Assembly: GCF_002843385.1 (NCBI RefSeq)
Contig: NZ_MVDE01000001.1
Coordinates: 124,001 to 188,000, forward strand
DNA length: 64,000 nt
Direction: 5' to 3'
Origin: Labilibaculum manganireducens
GTDB taxonomy: Bacteria; Bacteroidota; Bacteroidia; Bacteroidales; Marinifilaceae
The notes below the pieces were generated by a model. That model searched no databases. It saw only the letters and a program-made list of their open reading frames with translations, and was not told the origin of the DNA. Numbering within the stretch: position 1 is the stretch's first letter; every line of letters starts with the position of its first letter. The position numbers were made by a program, and so were the translations under genes. Positions 35,194 through 42,235 of the stretch are shown piece after piece.

Positions 35194-37046
35194 TATTCGC
35201 CTTTCCCTTCTTCCCCTGAAGCATGGGATTTAATGATCGAGCTTAGTAATTTTTCCGTTTTGGAAGCACTCTCACCCAATAAAAAGGCAATTTGCTGCAC
35301 TGTTTGAAGATTCTCTTTAATAACCGCTCTTGCTCTGCCAATAACCTCTTCTCTCCTTACTTCAGGAGCGTATAAATCGCGAATAATACCACCTACAATC
35401 TTATTCTTTTTAATGGTAAAAACCGAAACATTAAACAACCTGTTTCCAAAATGTACATCCTTATTTAAGATATCCTCTCCATTTAAAATTACTGTGGAAA
35501 AGAATTTATGAAAGCTGATCAATTTTGTTAAATCTGCATCAACTAACCCGGGAATAATTTCATTTAGCATTCGGGTCTCTTCACCCAATAAATCAACAAA
35601 AGTTTTATTCGACTCAATCACTTTCAGCCTTTCGTCGACAATTACAACACCCGAAGGAAGTTTCTGCAACATAGCCGACACCGTTTCTGAAGCTTCCTGC
35701 GCTATAATTCTTTCTTCGTTGGCAATTCTTTCCGATTCCTTTAAAGCCGCTTTTGTTTTAGTTAACTGCGCATTTGTATTTCCCAGCTCCTTAATATAGC
35801 TGTTCATATTTTTAATTGTAAAGGAAGAACACATCTCATAATTGGCCAGCCCCTGACATTTTGCAATCGCAAACTCCCTGCAAGACTCATAGCCACAGGA
35901 ACCGCATCCCAATTGATCCTCAATTTTTCCTTTTCCCATCTCCACCAATACTTCCAATATCTCTTCTTCTGTAGGAACTGGAAGCTCCCTTCCTTTCGAT
36001 TTAAATCCCCGGGTTAAATCAAGATCGCTGTATTCATCAATTTCTTTCTGCCATTTAATCTCATCAAGAGTTTTTAATCTTTTACGCACGTAACGAATTA
36101 CTTTCGACCGACGAGAAAATTTTCTTCCCCCCGGCGAAGTTCCAGGTCCCATAATGCAGCCTTCGCAATAAAATAAATCAAGATGCTGATATAAATCGTG
36201 CTGAGTTTTAAACTCATTGATCGACCTCAAAAAATTATTTCTTCCCTCAGTACTAATAATCCCACCATTCAGCATCGATATATCAATATCAGCAGCCTGA
36301 AACAGACCATGACTAATTGGAAATAAACCTCCTAAACGAGCGAATGGAGGATCAAACTCTGAGAATTCAACTGAGTTTTCCGAAACTCCGTACTCTGTAA
36401 ACAGCTTCCTTAATTCTGCAAAACTCAAAACCGCATGAACACTTCCATCAGTTCCATTAAATGCTTTCACATCATCTTTACTGGCAACGCAAGGCGATAA
36501 AGAAACAATCTTAACATTTTTTCCATACTTTTTTCGTACTACTTTTGCCATGGCAATGCCCGGCGGTACAATTGGTGCCAGATTATCAACCAAACCAGGA
36601 TGGAAATACTCGATATTATTTACAAGAGCCGGACATTTTGTTGAGATATAATATTTCCCATGGAAATTCTTGAACAGTTCCTTGTAGCGATAGGCCACCA
36701 AATCTGCACCAAAAGCAGCTTCAACAACGTAATCAAAGCCCAAAGCCCTAATCATACCAACAAAATTCCGAAAGTCCAGAATATCATCAAACTCACCGGA
36801 AATACTAGGATCACATATGGCAACTACAGGCTCGGTATCAGCTAACAATTGCTTAACCAAATCTTCCGAACTTCTATATTCTATCGCATTTTGAGCACAA
36901 ACGGCAACACAATTTCCACAACCAATACATCTGCTTTTAATGATGTTTGCAAAATCATCTTTTATTTTAATTGCTTTGGCCGGACAAACCCGAATACACG
37001 TATAACTAAGATTACACTTATTCTTATTGGTTACAATTAATGGCAT
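35193..37046 (-). CDS. HydS-like [FeFe]-hydrogenase-homologous sensor B with FeS and PAS domains
   Basis: 617 residues, no signal peptide. Bacterial ferredoxin part: Cys11, Ser14, Cys17, Cys21 (a Ser replaces one ligand) and Cys40/43/46/50. Hydrogenase large-subunit-like domain about 70-330: L1 STKCPALV (Cys138, Lys at the proton-relay Cys position), L2 SPCVASK (Cys186), L3 YCEGCIMGPG (Cys294 and Cys297, spaced C-x2-C rather than the usual C-x3-C). Then an Fe-S (PF04060-like) motif with Cys381, 384, 389 and 406, a coiled coil 412-460, and a PAS domain about 460-565. Probably a redox or gas sensor without catalysis. Second sensor of the five-gene operon. Confidence 0.85.
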   Translation of the reverse strand: MPLIVTNKNKCNLSYTCIRVCPAKAIKIKDDFANIIKSRCIGCGNCVAVCAQNAIEYRSSEDLVKQLLADTEPVVAICDPSISGEFDDILDFRNFVGMIRALGFDYVVEAAFGADLVAYRYKELFKNFHGKYYISTKCPALVNNIEYFHPGLVDNLAPIVPPGIAMAKVVRKKYGKNVKIVSLSPCVASKDDVKAFNGTDGSVHAVLSFAELRKLFTEYGVSENSVEFSEFDPPFARLGGLFPISHGLFQAADIDISMLNGGIISTEGRNNFLRSINEFKTQHDLYQHLDLFYCEGCIMGPGTSPGGRKFSRRSKVIRYVRKRLKTLDEIKWQKEIDEYSDLDLTRGFKSKGRELPVPTEEEILEVLVEMGKGKIEDQLGCGSCGYESCREFAIAKCQGLANYEMCSSFTIKNMNSYIKELGNTNAQLTKTKAALKESERIANEERIIAQEASETVSAMLQKLPSGVVIVDERLKVIESNKTFVDLLGEETRMLNEIIPGLVDADLTKLISFHKFFSTVILNGEDILNKDVHFGNRLFNVSVFTIKKNKIVGGIIRDLYAPEVRREEVIGRARAVIKENLQTVQQIAFLLGESASKTEKLLSSIIKSHASGEEGKGE

Positions 37047-37075
37047 AATGAGTTTTTTAGGATTGAAAGACTTAA

Positions 37076-37327
37076 TTAAACGAGCCCGAAAACACCGTTT
37101 AATATTTCAACAACACTATCCGGATCGACTTCCTCGTGCAGTTCATCTCCAATTTTTAAAATAGGTCCTTTTGCACAATTCCCTGTACACAATTCACCAT
37201 GAAAGAACACCTTGTCTTTCAATTTATTTTCTTCCAAAAAGGTATTAATTGCTTTTAAAGCTTTTCCGTTACCTCTTGAAAAACAAGAACTTCCCAAGCA
37301 AATGGTAATTTCGATTTTTTCGGCCAT
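37076..37327 (-). CDS. Small thioredoxin-like 2Fe-2S protein (NuoE/HydC type)
   Basis: 83 residues. Four cysteines in the NuoE pattern: ITICLGSSC (Cys10, Cys15) and ELCTGNC (Cys47, Cys51), which would bind one [2Fe-2S] cluster in a thioredoxin-like fold. It is the minimal domain without the helical N-terminus of true NuoE subunits. It sits between the two sensor/phosphatase pairs, 29 bp before sensor B, and could pass electrons to the sensors from a flavoprotein. The 126 bp between it and the phosphatase A gene shows no strong terminator. Confidence 0.85.
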   Translation of the reverse strand: MAEKIEITICLGSSCFSRGNGKALKAINTFLEENKLKDKVFFHGELCTGNCAKGPILKIGDELHEEVDPDSVVEILNGVFGLV

Positions 37328-37453
37328 TTAGTTATTGTCTTTATGATCTGTTTCATGAGGATTGTTACTTTCTTCCAATTCACCAACAAGACTACCCACC
37401 AAATGGAAATTCAATCAACAATACCCCATGTTTAATATGGGTTATATTTCATT

Positions 37454-38638
37454 TTAAATATAACTAAGATCTACTTCTTTTAAAAACTTTTCCTCCAGCA
37501 GAGCAACAATATTCTTTACAACGGTTCTTCGTATCTCTAATTCCATTGGTAAATTAGGATCCTGATGCGCAACATTTATTTTTGTTCCATTAATAATAAA
37601 AATTTTATCACTTTCCAATAAAACCCGAACCAGCAGATCCGCCGGACCTTGTCGCAATGATAAATTTTGCTTGTAATTTTTAAGTAAGCGATATACTTTA
37701 CCCAAAGTTAAAATGCCCTCGGTAACCAAATCAATACCATTAATATGTGATATTGGCGGCAATTCCGAATCAGTAATTGTTAATTCAACCTCAATTGGAG
37801 CCTGAATTTCACGAGAGATAATCCCGGCTGTTGTGCCCCCGCAAACCACCTTCTTACCCACAAATTCCACAACTTGTTTTGCCAACTGTGCATCCTTCGA
37901 TTTTTCGTAGGGAGGTCCCGTACATATTAATAAATTTCGTGGTTCCCGAAAATAGAGTACTCCACACGAAGTATCATCTTTAGGTTTATTTCCATAATTA
38001 GCACAGGCCCGGTCAACAACCGAAACACCCAATTGCCGGGCAGATATAAATGGCTGTCTGCGAATCAATCCTTTTACGTACGCATCCAGATTATCCAAGC
38101 CCCAGCCAAATGGCAATCGCGTACTTCCCATTCCTGAATTTGTAACTCCATCGGAGCAGAATACAATCCTGTCTTCCTTCTGAGCCAGAAACCGATACGA
38201 ATACAGTACTTTTCCCTCATTGCGATCACCCGTAAGACTTAACTCTTCACAATCGGGGGTAAAACTTTCCAATCCACGCAAAATCAAACATTCCGGATTA
38301 TCATAACGAATAATCCGGGTCTCTCCATCGCATTCAATTTCAACAATGGTGAAAGTGGAATAACTTGCTTTTCGTTTGCTGCAAACCGGCAGCGTTTTCA
38401 TAATTACTTCGGCCGCTTTACGAATATCTTTGTTCACTTTCATGTAGTTCAGAATCATCGATGCAGTAAGTGTACCCAGCACGTTCGCTTTAACACCACT
38501 TCCCAATCCATCTGATAAAACAAGAATTGTTCGTCCCTCCTCTTTTATTTTCCGCGACATAAACACATCACCACAAATGGACTGACCATTAAAGTTCTTC
38601 TGCTGGCATTCTACTTCTATGTAAAAATTGGATGACAT
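37454..38638 (-). CDS. SpoIIE-type PP2C phosphatase A with extra C-terminal domain
   Basis: 394 residues, exactly the length of phosphatase B and clearly a paralogue along its whole length. Asp24 (ICGDVF) and Asp43 (LSDGLGSGVKAN) and DDTSCGVLYF near 220 preserve the PP2C metal site. The same unrecognised C-terminal domain is present (LLICTGPPYEKSKDAQLA, CGGTTAGIISRE). It starts 9 bp after sensor A. The parallel order sensor-phosphatase in both pairs indicates duplication of a two-gene module, in which the sensor state is read out by phosphatase activity. Confidence 0.85.
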   Translation of the reverse strand: MSSNFYIEVECQQKNFNGQSICGDVFMSRKIKEEGRTILVLSDGLGSGVKANVLGTLTASMILNYMKVNKDIRKAAEVIMKTLPVCSKRKASYSTFTIVEIECDGETRIIRYDNPECLILRGLESFTPDCEELSLTGDRNEGKVLYSYRFLAQKEDRIVFCSDGVTNSGMGSTRLPFGWGLDNLDAYVKGLIRRQPFISARQLGVSVVDRACANYGNKPKDDTSCGVLYFREPRNLLICTGPPYEKSKDAQLAKQVVEFVGKKVVCGGTTAGIISREIQAPIEVELTITDSELPPISHINGIDLVTEGILTLGKVYRLLKNYKQNLSLRQGPADLLVRVLLESDKIFIINGTKINVAHQDPNLPMELEIRRTVVKNIVALLEEKFLKEVDLSYI

Positions 38639-38647
38639 AAATGACAG

Positions 38648-40363
38648 TTAATCTTGTGAGAGACTGTAAAATTCGACGATGGAGTTCAGCATTTCCTCTG
38701 TTTCCGAGGCATTCTCTCCAAGTAAGTAAGCAATTTTCTGCACTGTTTCCAGATTTTTTTGATTTACAGATTTTGCTCTCGATATCACTTCTTCCCTCTG
38801 AATAAAAGGTTGCGACATATCCCGAAGAATAGCTCCTACTATTTTATTTTTGTGAATACTGAAAAGTGTAATGTGAAACATCTTGTTGCCAAAACGAATA
38901 TCTTTCTCCAAATTATCAACTCCCGTTGAAAGTGCCGATGAAAACAACTTGTAAAAAGGAGCAATTTTATGCAAATCAGCATCTGCTAAACCAGGAACCG
39001 TTTCGTACAATTGTTCAATCTCGGTTCCCATCATTCTGGAAAAACTAAGATTCGCCTCAATAATTTTCAATTGCTCGTTGACAATTACAACTCCCGAAGG
39101 AATTTTACGCAAAAGCGCTGATGATTTATCGTGTGCTATTTTGCGCATGTAGGATACGCACATGTTTGGCTCCGACCGATCTTCAAGCAGTGCTCCTGCA
39201 AACTCCCTGCAGCTGTTGTAACCACAACCGCCACAATTAATTTCATCTTTATCGGAGTACTTCCCAACCATGGTTAGTGCTTCTTTTATACTATTCTCAG
39301 CATGTTCTCTTCGCTCTATTGGCAGAATAGAATCAAAAGTTCTTTCAATTGAAAAATCAGTTTCCAGCTGATAAGCCTGATCTTTACCAAGCTTATTGAT
39401 TACCTCTAAACGTTTAATCGCAGTTGAATAGGACTTACTGGTTCCCGGTCCATTAACACAACCGCCATCGCAGGCCAAAAGTTCCAAAAACATTACTGTC
39501 GATTTCTTGTACTTATCCAGATCAGTTAAAACCAATTGAATATTTGTAATTCCGGAGAAAGTCATATAAACAGCATCGGTTGCAGTGGTGTTGTTCTTCA
39601 CGCCCATAATCATTCCTCCATCAATTGGGTAAAGAACGCCTCTTCCTGCTTTTCCCGGAACAAAAACCTCTTCTTTTTCGTCCTCCGAAAATAAATAAGG
39701 ATCGATATTTTCTTCTTCGAACCATTTCCTTACATCCGAAAATGTGAGTGCCGCATCCAACAATTCAGGAAACTGATCACTCTCGGCTTTTTTTGCAATA
39801 CAAGGACCAATAAAAACAACATGAGTATCATCTCCATACCGGTTTTTAAGGTATTTGGAATGGGTTAAAAGTGGTGATAAAAACGGGGTTATGTAATTTT
39901 TATATTTTGGATAATGTTTACAGATCATCTCAACAACCGATGGACATGCCGAAGAAATATAAATTCCTTTATCTTGATTTTCGATGAATTCCGACACTTT
40001 TTTTGAGACCTTCTGAGCTCCCAAAGCAGTTTCAGACACATGTGTAAATCCCAATGTTTTTAAAGCGGCAACAATCTGCCCGTCGGACAGATTTGGGAAT
40101 TCGGTAACAAATGATGGTGCCAATGAAACAATTACTTTTTGATTGCGCTTCAATAAACCCTTCACTTTATTTACATCGTTGCGAACTTTCTTTGCATTTA
40201 CCGGGCAAATTAAGGTACAGGTTCCGCAGTAAATACAATCATCGTGGAGAATCTGAGCTGAATTATTAACTACCTTAATTGCCTTCAGTTTACATTCCCT
40301 TATGCATTTGTAACAATCCTGACAATCGTTTTGCTCCGTATAAACCGGCTTAAAAACATCCAT
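38648..40363 (-). CDS. HydS-like [FeFe]-hydrogenase-homologous sensor A with FeS and PAS domains
   Basis: 571 residues, cytoplasmic. Ferredoxin part with full ligand sets (Cys14/17/20/24 and Cys43/46/49/53). H-cluster domain: L1 SSACPSV (Cys140 with Ala139 at the proton-relay position), L2 GPCIAKKAE (Cys188), L3 ACDGGCVNGPG (Cys298, Cys302, canonical C-x3-C). All four cluster-ligand cysteines are kept while the proton-relay Cys is Ala, as reported for the sensory hydrogenase HydS. Fe-S motif Cys377/380/385/402 and PAS about 415-520 follow. Likely an H2 or redox sensor signalling to the adjacent phosphatase. First gene of the operon, with heptamer repeats starting 48 bp upstream. Confidence 0.87.
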   Translation of the reverse strand: MDVFKPVYTEQNDCQDCYKCIRECKLKAIKVVNNSAQILHDDCIYCGTCTLICPVNAKKVRNDVNKVKGLLKRNQKVIVSLAPSFVTEFPNLSDGQIVAALKTLGFTHVSETALGAQKVSKKVSEFIENQDKGIYISSACPSVVEMICKHYPKYKNYITPFLSPLLTHSKYLKNRYGDDTHVVFIGPCIAKKAESDQFPELLDAALTFSDVRKWFEEENIDPYLFSEDEKEEVFVPGKAGRGVLYPIDGGMIMGVKNNTTATDAVYMTFSGITNIQLVLTDLDKYKKSTVMFLELLACDGGCVNGPGTSKSYSTAIKRLEVINKLGKDQAYQLETDFSIERTFDSILPIERREHAENSIKEALTMVGKYSDKDEINCGGCGYNSCREFAGALLEDRSEPNMCVSYMRKIAHDKSSALLRKIPSGVVIVNEQLKIIEANLSFSRMMGTEIEQLYETVPGLADADLHKIAPFYKLFSSALSTGVDNLEKDIRFGNKMFHITLFSIHKNKIVGAILRDMSQPFIQREEVISRAKSVNQKNLETVQKIAYLLGENASETEEMLNSIVEFYSLSQD

Positions 40364-40410
40364 ATTATTCTCCTTGTGTTATCTGTATCGATCAACTAAG
40401 GACTTCCGCC

Positions 40411-40494
40411 CCCTTGACCCTTGACCCTTGACCCTTGACCCTTGACCCTTGACCCTTGACCCTTGACCCTTGACCCTTGACCCTTGACCCTTAG
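40411..40494. repeat. Heptamer tandem repeat, 11 perfect CCCTTGA copies
   Basis: Eleven uninterrupted copies of CCCTTGA (40411-40487) and one degenerate copy CCCTTAG (40488-40494). The array is 48 bp upstream of the sensor A ATG, in the expected promoter/leader. Copies read TCAAGGG on the transcribed strand. A perfect heptamer array can change copy number by slippage, and seven bases shift helical phase by two thirds of a turn, so expression could vary. A short inverted repeat CAAAT-N6-ATTTG lies just beyond it (40500-40515). Confidence 0.95.
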
Positions 40495-40845
40495 TCATGC
40501 AAATCTCAGAATTTGTGTTTTAGATATCAGATAAAAACTACTATTCTAGAACACATCAATACTATTCATATGAATTTTAAATAATTTTCATGTATTTATA
40601 TTTAACTACTAAACAAGGGTTTAATCAGATTGTAATTGTACAAATCAGCAATACCCCTCGGTTGAAAAATACTGGGACAAGCAACACGCGAACCGATCTG
40701 TTAAAACATTCATTCAATCTGTTATTCATCCATATTCTTTTCCTATCCTATTCCGCCCCTGTTTTATCCCCCCTCCAGTATTTTATTTCTATAATCGGTT
40801 AATACTGTCCTCAATCCTGATGCTTTATCCGTTAATCAATTAGAA

Positions 40846-41036
40846 TATCTCACTTATTTACGAGAGAAACTCACTTATTTAATAATATAATTCATTAATG
40901 TATGAAGGAAATCTTTAACTGTGTTTAGGAAATTTATTAAGATATGCAGGAAATCATTAAATGTATCAGGGAAATTCTTTAAGATATTGAGGAAATCATT
41001 AACTGTATTAGGAAAATTTATTAATGTATTGGAAAA
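40846..41036. repeat. AT-rich array with 21 bp period
   Basis: About nine imperfect units of 20-22 bp with consensus close to AAATCATTAACTGTATTAGG. Unit starts are recognisable at 40846, 40867, 40888, 40909, 40930, 40951, 40972, 40993 and 41013. CTCACTTATTTA is repeated exactly at 40849 and 40870. Units contain stops in every frame that I checked, so it is not coding. Period 21 equals two turns of B-DNA, so sites would face the same side of the helix. It fills the gap between ridA and the sensor operon. The remaining part of this 799 bp gap (40516-40845) shows nothing I can name. Confidence 0.75.
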
Positions 41037-41162
41037 ACTCGATACCGTGTGGCAATACTTCCTTTATTCAAACTTATCTCTTATATAGTTACACCGTTAG
41101 AATAAGTAAAGGCCACCAATTCAAAAATCAGCAGCCTTTTCATATTTTACACTCCAGTGAAT

Positions 41163-41540
41163 TTATTTCACCGCAATGGTTTCAATCTCAATCAATGCTC
41201 CTAAAGGAAGATCTTTCACGGCAAAAGCTGCACGGGCAGGACATTCTTCTTTGTAATATTCGCCATAAACGGCATTCATTTCAGCAAAACCAGAAATGTC
41301 ACTCAATAAGCAAGTCGATTTAACAACATCCTTATAGGTATAACCTGCCTCTTCAAGTATATAACCAATGTTCTTCATCACCTGCTCGGTTTGCTCCTTT
41401 ACACCGCCTTCTACAAATTTTCCTGTAGTAACATCAACAGGAAGCTGACCTGAAATGTAAAGTGTTCCGTTAGCTTCGACAGCCTGGCTGTATGGTCCGA
41501 TTGCTTTTGGAGCCTTTTCTGAATTAATAGTTTTTTTCAT
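41163..41540 (-). CDS. ridA: RidA family reactive intermediate deaminase
   Basis: 125 residues, standard length for RidA/YjgF. Motifs APKAIGPYSQAVEANGTLYISG at the N-terminus, GVKEQTEQVMKNI near 45, and the C-terminal CPARAAFAVKDLPLGALIEIE, whose Arg binds the substrate carboxylate. It hydrolyses reactive enamine/imine intermediates made by PLP enzymes in the cytoplasm. It is divergent from the trpG-like gene, with 71 bp between. A CAAAGTTA box (plus 41588-41595) could be its -7 element. Confidence 0.95.
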   Translation of the reverse strand: MKKTINSEKAPKAIGPYSQAVEANGTLYISGQLPVDVTTGKFVEGGVKEQTEQVMKNIGYILEEAGYTYKDVVKSTCLLSDISGFAEMNAVYGEYYKEECPARAAFAVKDLPLGALIEIETIAVK

Positions 41541-41611
41541 TTTGTTTACTCTAAGTGTTTGTAAAAAAATCGCTTATTTTGCGACTTCAAAGTTAAAATA
41601 AAAATGCCTGA

Positions 41612-42184
41612 ATGAGAATAGTAATCATAGATAATTACGACTCTTTTACCTACAATTTGGTTCATATCGTTGAGCAGTTTTGCGAACAGGTAATTGTTAT
41701 GCGGAATGATCAAATAAATTGGAAACAAATAAAAAATTGTGACAAACTCATTTTTTCTCCCGGCCCCGGACTACCAAAAGAAGTAAAAGTAATGGGTGAA
41801 ATATTGGATCAATATGCCAATTCAAAACCAATACTTGGCGTTTGTCTGGGTATGCAATACATTGGCGAATACTTTGGCGCTGAATTAATCAATCTGAAGG
41901 AAATTGTTCACGGTGTTCCAAAAACTACACTAATTGCCGATGACAACGAACTTCTGTTTAAAAATATTCCTTCGAAGTTCGATTCCGGCAGATATCATTC
42001 CTGGGCATTATCAAAAAATAATTTCCCAGAATGCCTTCGTATTACGGCAAGGGACGAACAGGACGTGATTATGGCCATTCGCCACAAAAAATTAAATTTA
42101 TGCGGCGTTCAGTTTCATCCTGAATCCATTATGACACAGTATGGCAAAGAGATTCTTAAAAATTGGATTCTCAATCAGGCATAA
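41612..42184 (+). CDS. Glutamine amidotransferase of anthranilate/aminodeoxychorismate synthase
   Basis: 190 residues. Class I glutamine amidotransferase: IDNYDSFTYNLVH N-terminus, nucleophile Cys in GVCLGMQYIGEYFG near 79, HGVPKTT, and the His-Glu dyad in GVQFHPESIMTQYG near 170. It supplies ammonia from glutamine to TrpE or PabB. No trpE or pabB lies in the window, so TrpG and PabA cannot be told apart; in many Bacteroidota one subunit serves both. It is convergent with lptD and followed by a hairpin. Confidence 0.92.
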   Translation: MRIVIIDNYDSFTYNLVHIVEQFCEQVIVMRNDQINWKQIKNCDKLIFSPGPGLPKEVKVMGEILDQYANSKPILGVCLGMQYIGEYFGAELINLKEIVHGVPKTTLIADDNELLFKNIPSKFDSGRYHSWALSKNNFPECLRITARDEQDVIMAIRHKKLNLCGVQFHPESIMTQYGKEILKNWILNQA

Positions 42185-42188
42185 AAAA

Positions 42189-42210
42189 ACCAGCATGAAA
42201 ACATACTGGT
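42189..42210 (-). terminator. Terminator between trpG-like gene and lptD
   Basis: ACCAG-C-ATG/CAT-A-CTGGT with loop AAAA. A run of seven A on the plus strand precedes it, so on the minus strand it ends in a T-tract: it mainly serves lptD and may also stop the convergent gene. Confidence 0.75.
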
Positions 42211-42235
42211 CTAATAATATTATTAAAGTTTAGCG

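Noticed and set aside
35193-40363. Catalytic [FeFe]-hydrogenase enzymes
   Set aside because: The proton-relay Cys is replaced in both, PAS and FeS signalling domains are attached, and phosphatases rather than electron-transfer subunits are their partners.
40590-40802. 70-codon frame in the gap before the sensor operon
   Set aside because: No recognisable domain or promoter.
40411-41036. CRISPR array
   Set aside because: The 7 bp repeats have no spacers and the 21 bp units are degenerate without unique spacers; no cas gene is present.
41107-41140. Terminator after ridA
   Set aside because: Only AAAGGC/GCCTTT arms with a long loop pair; too weak to call.
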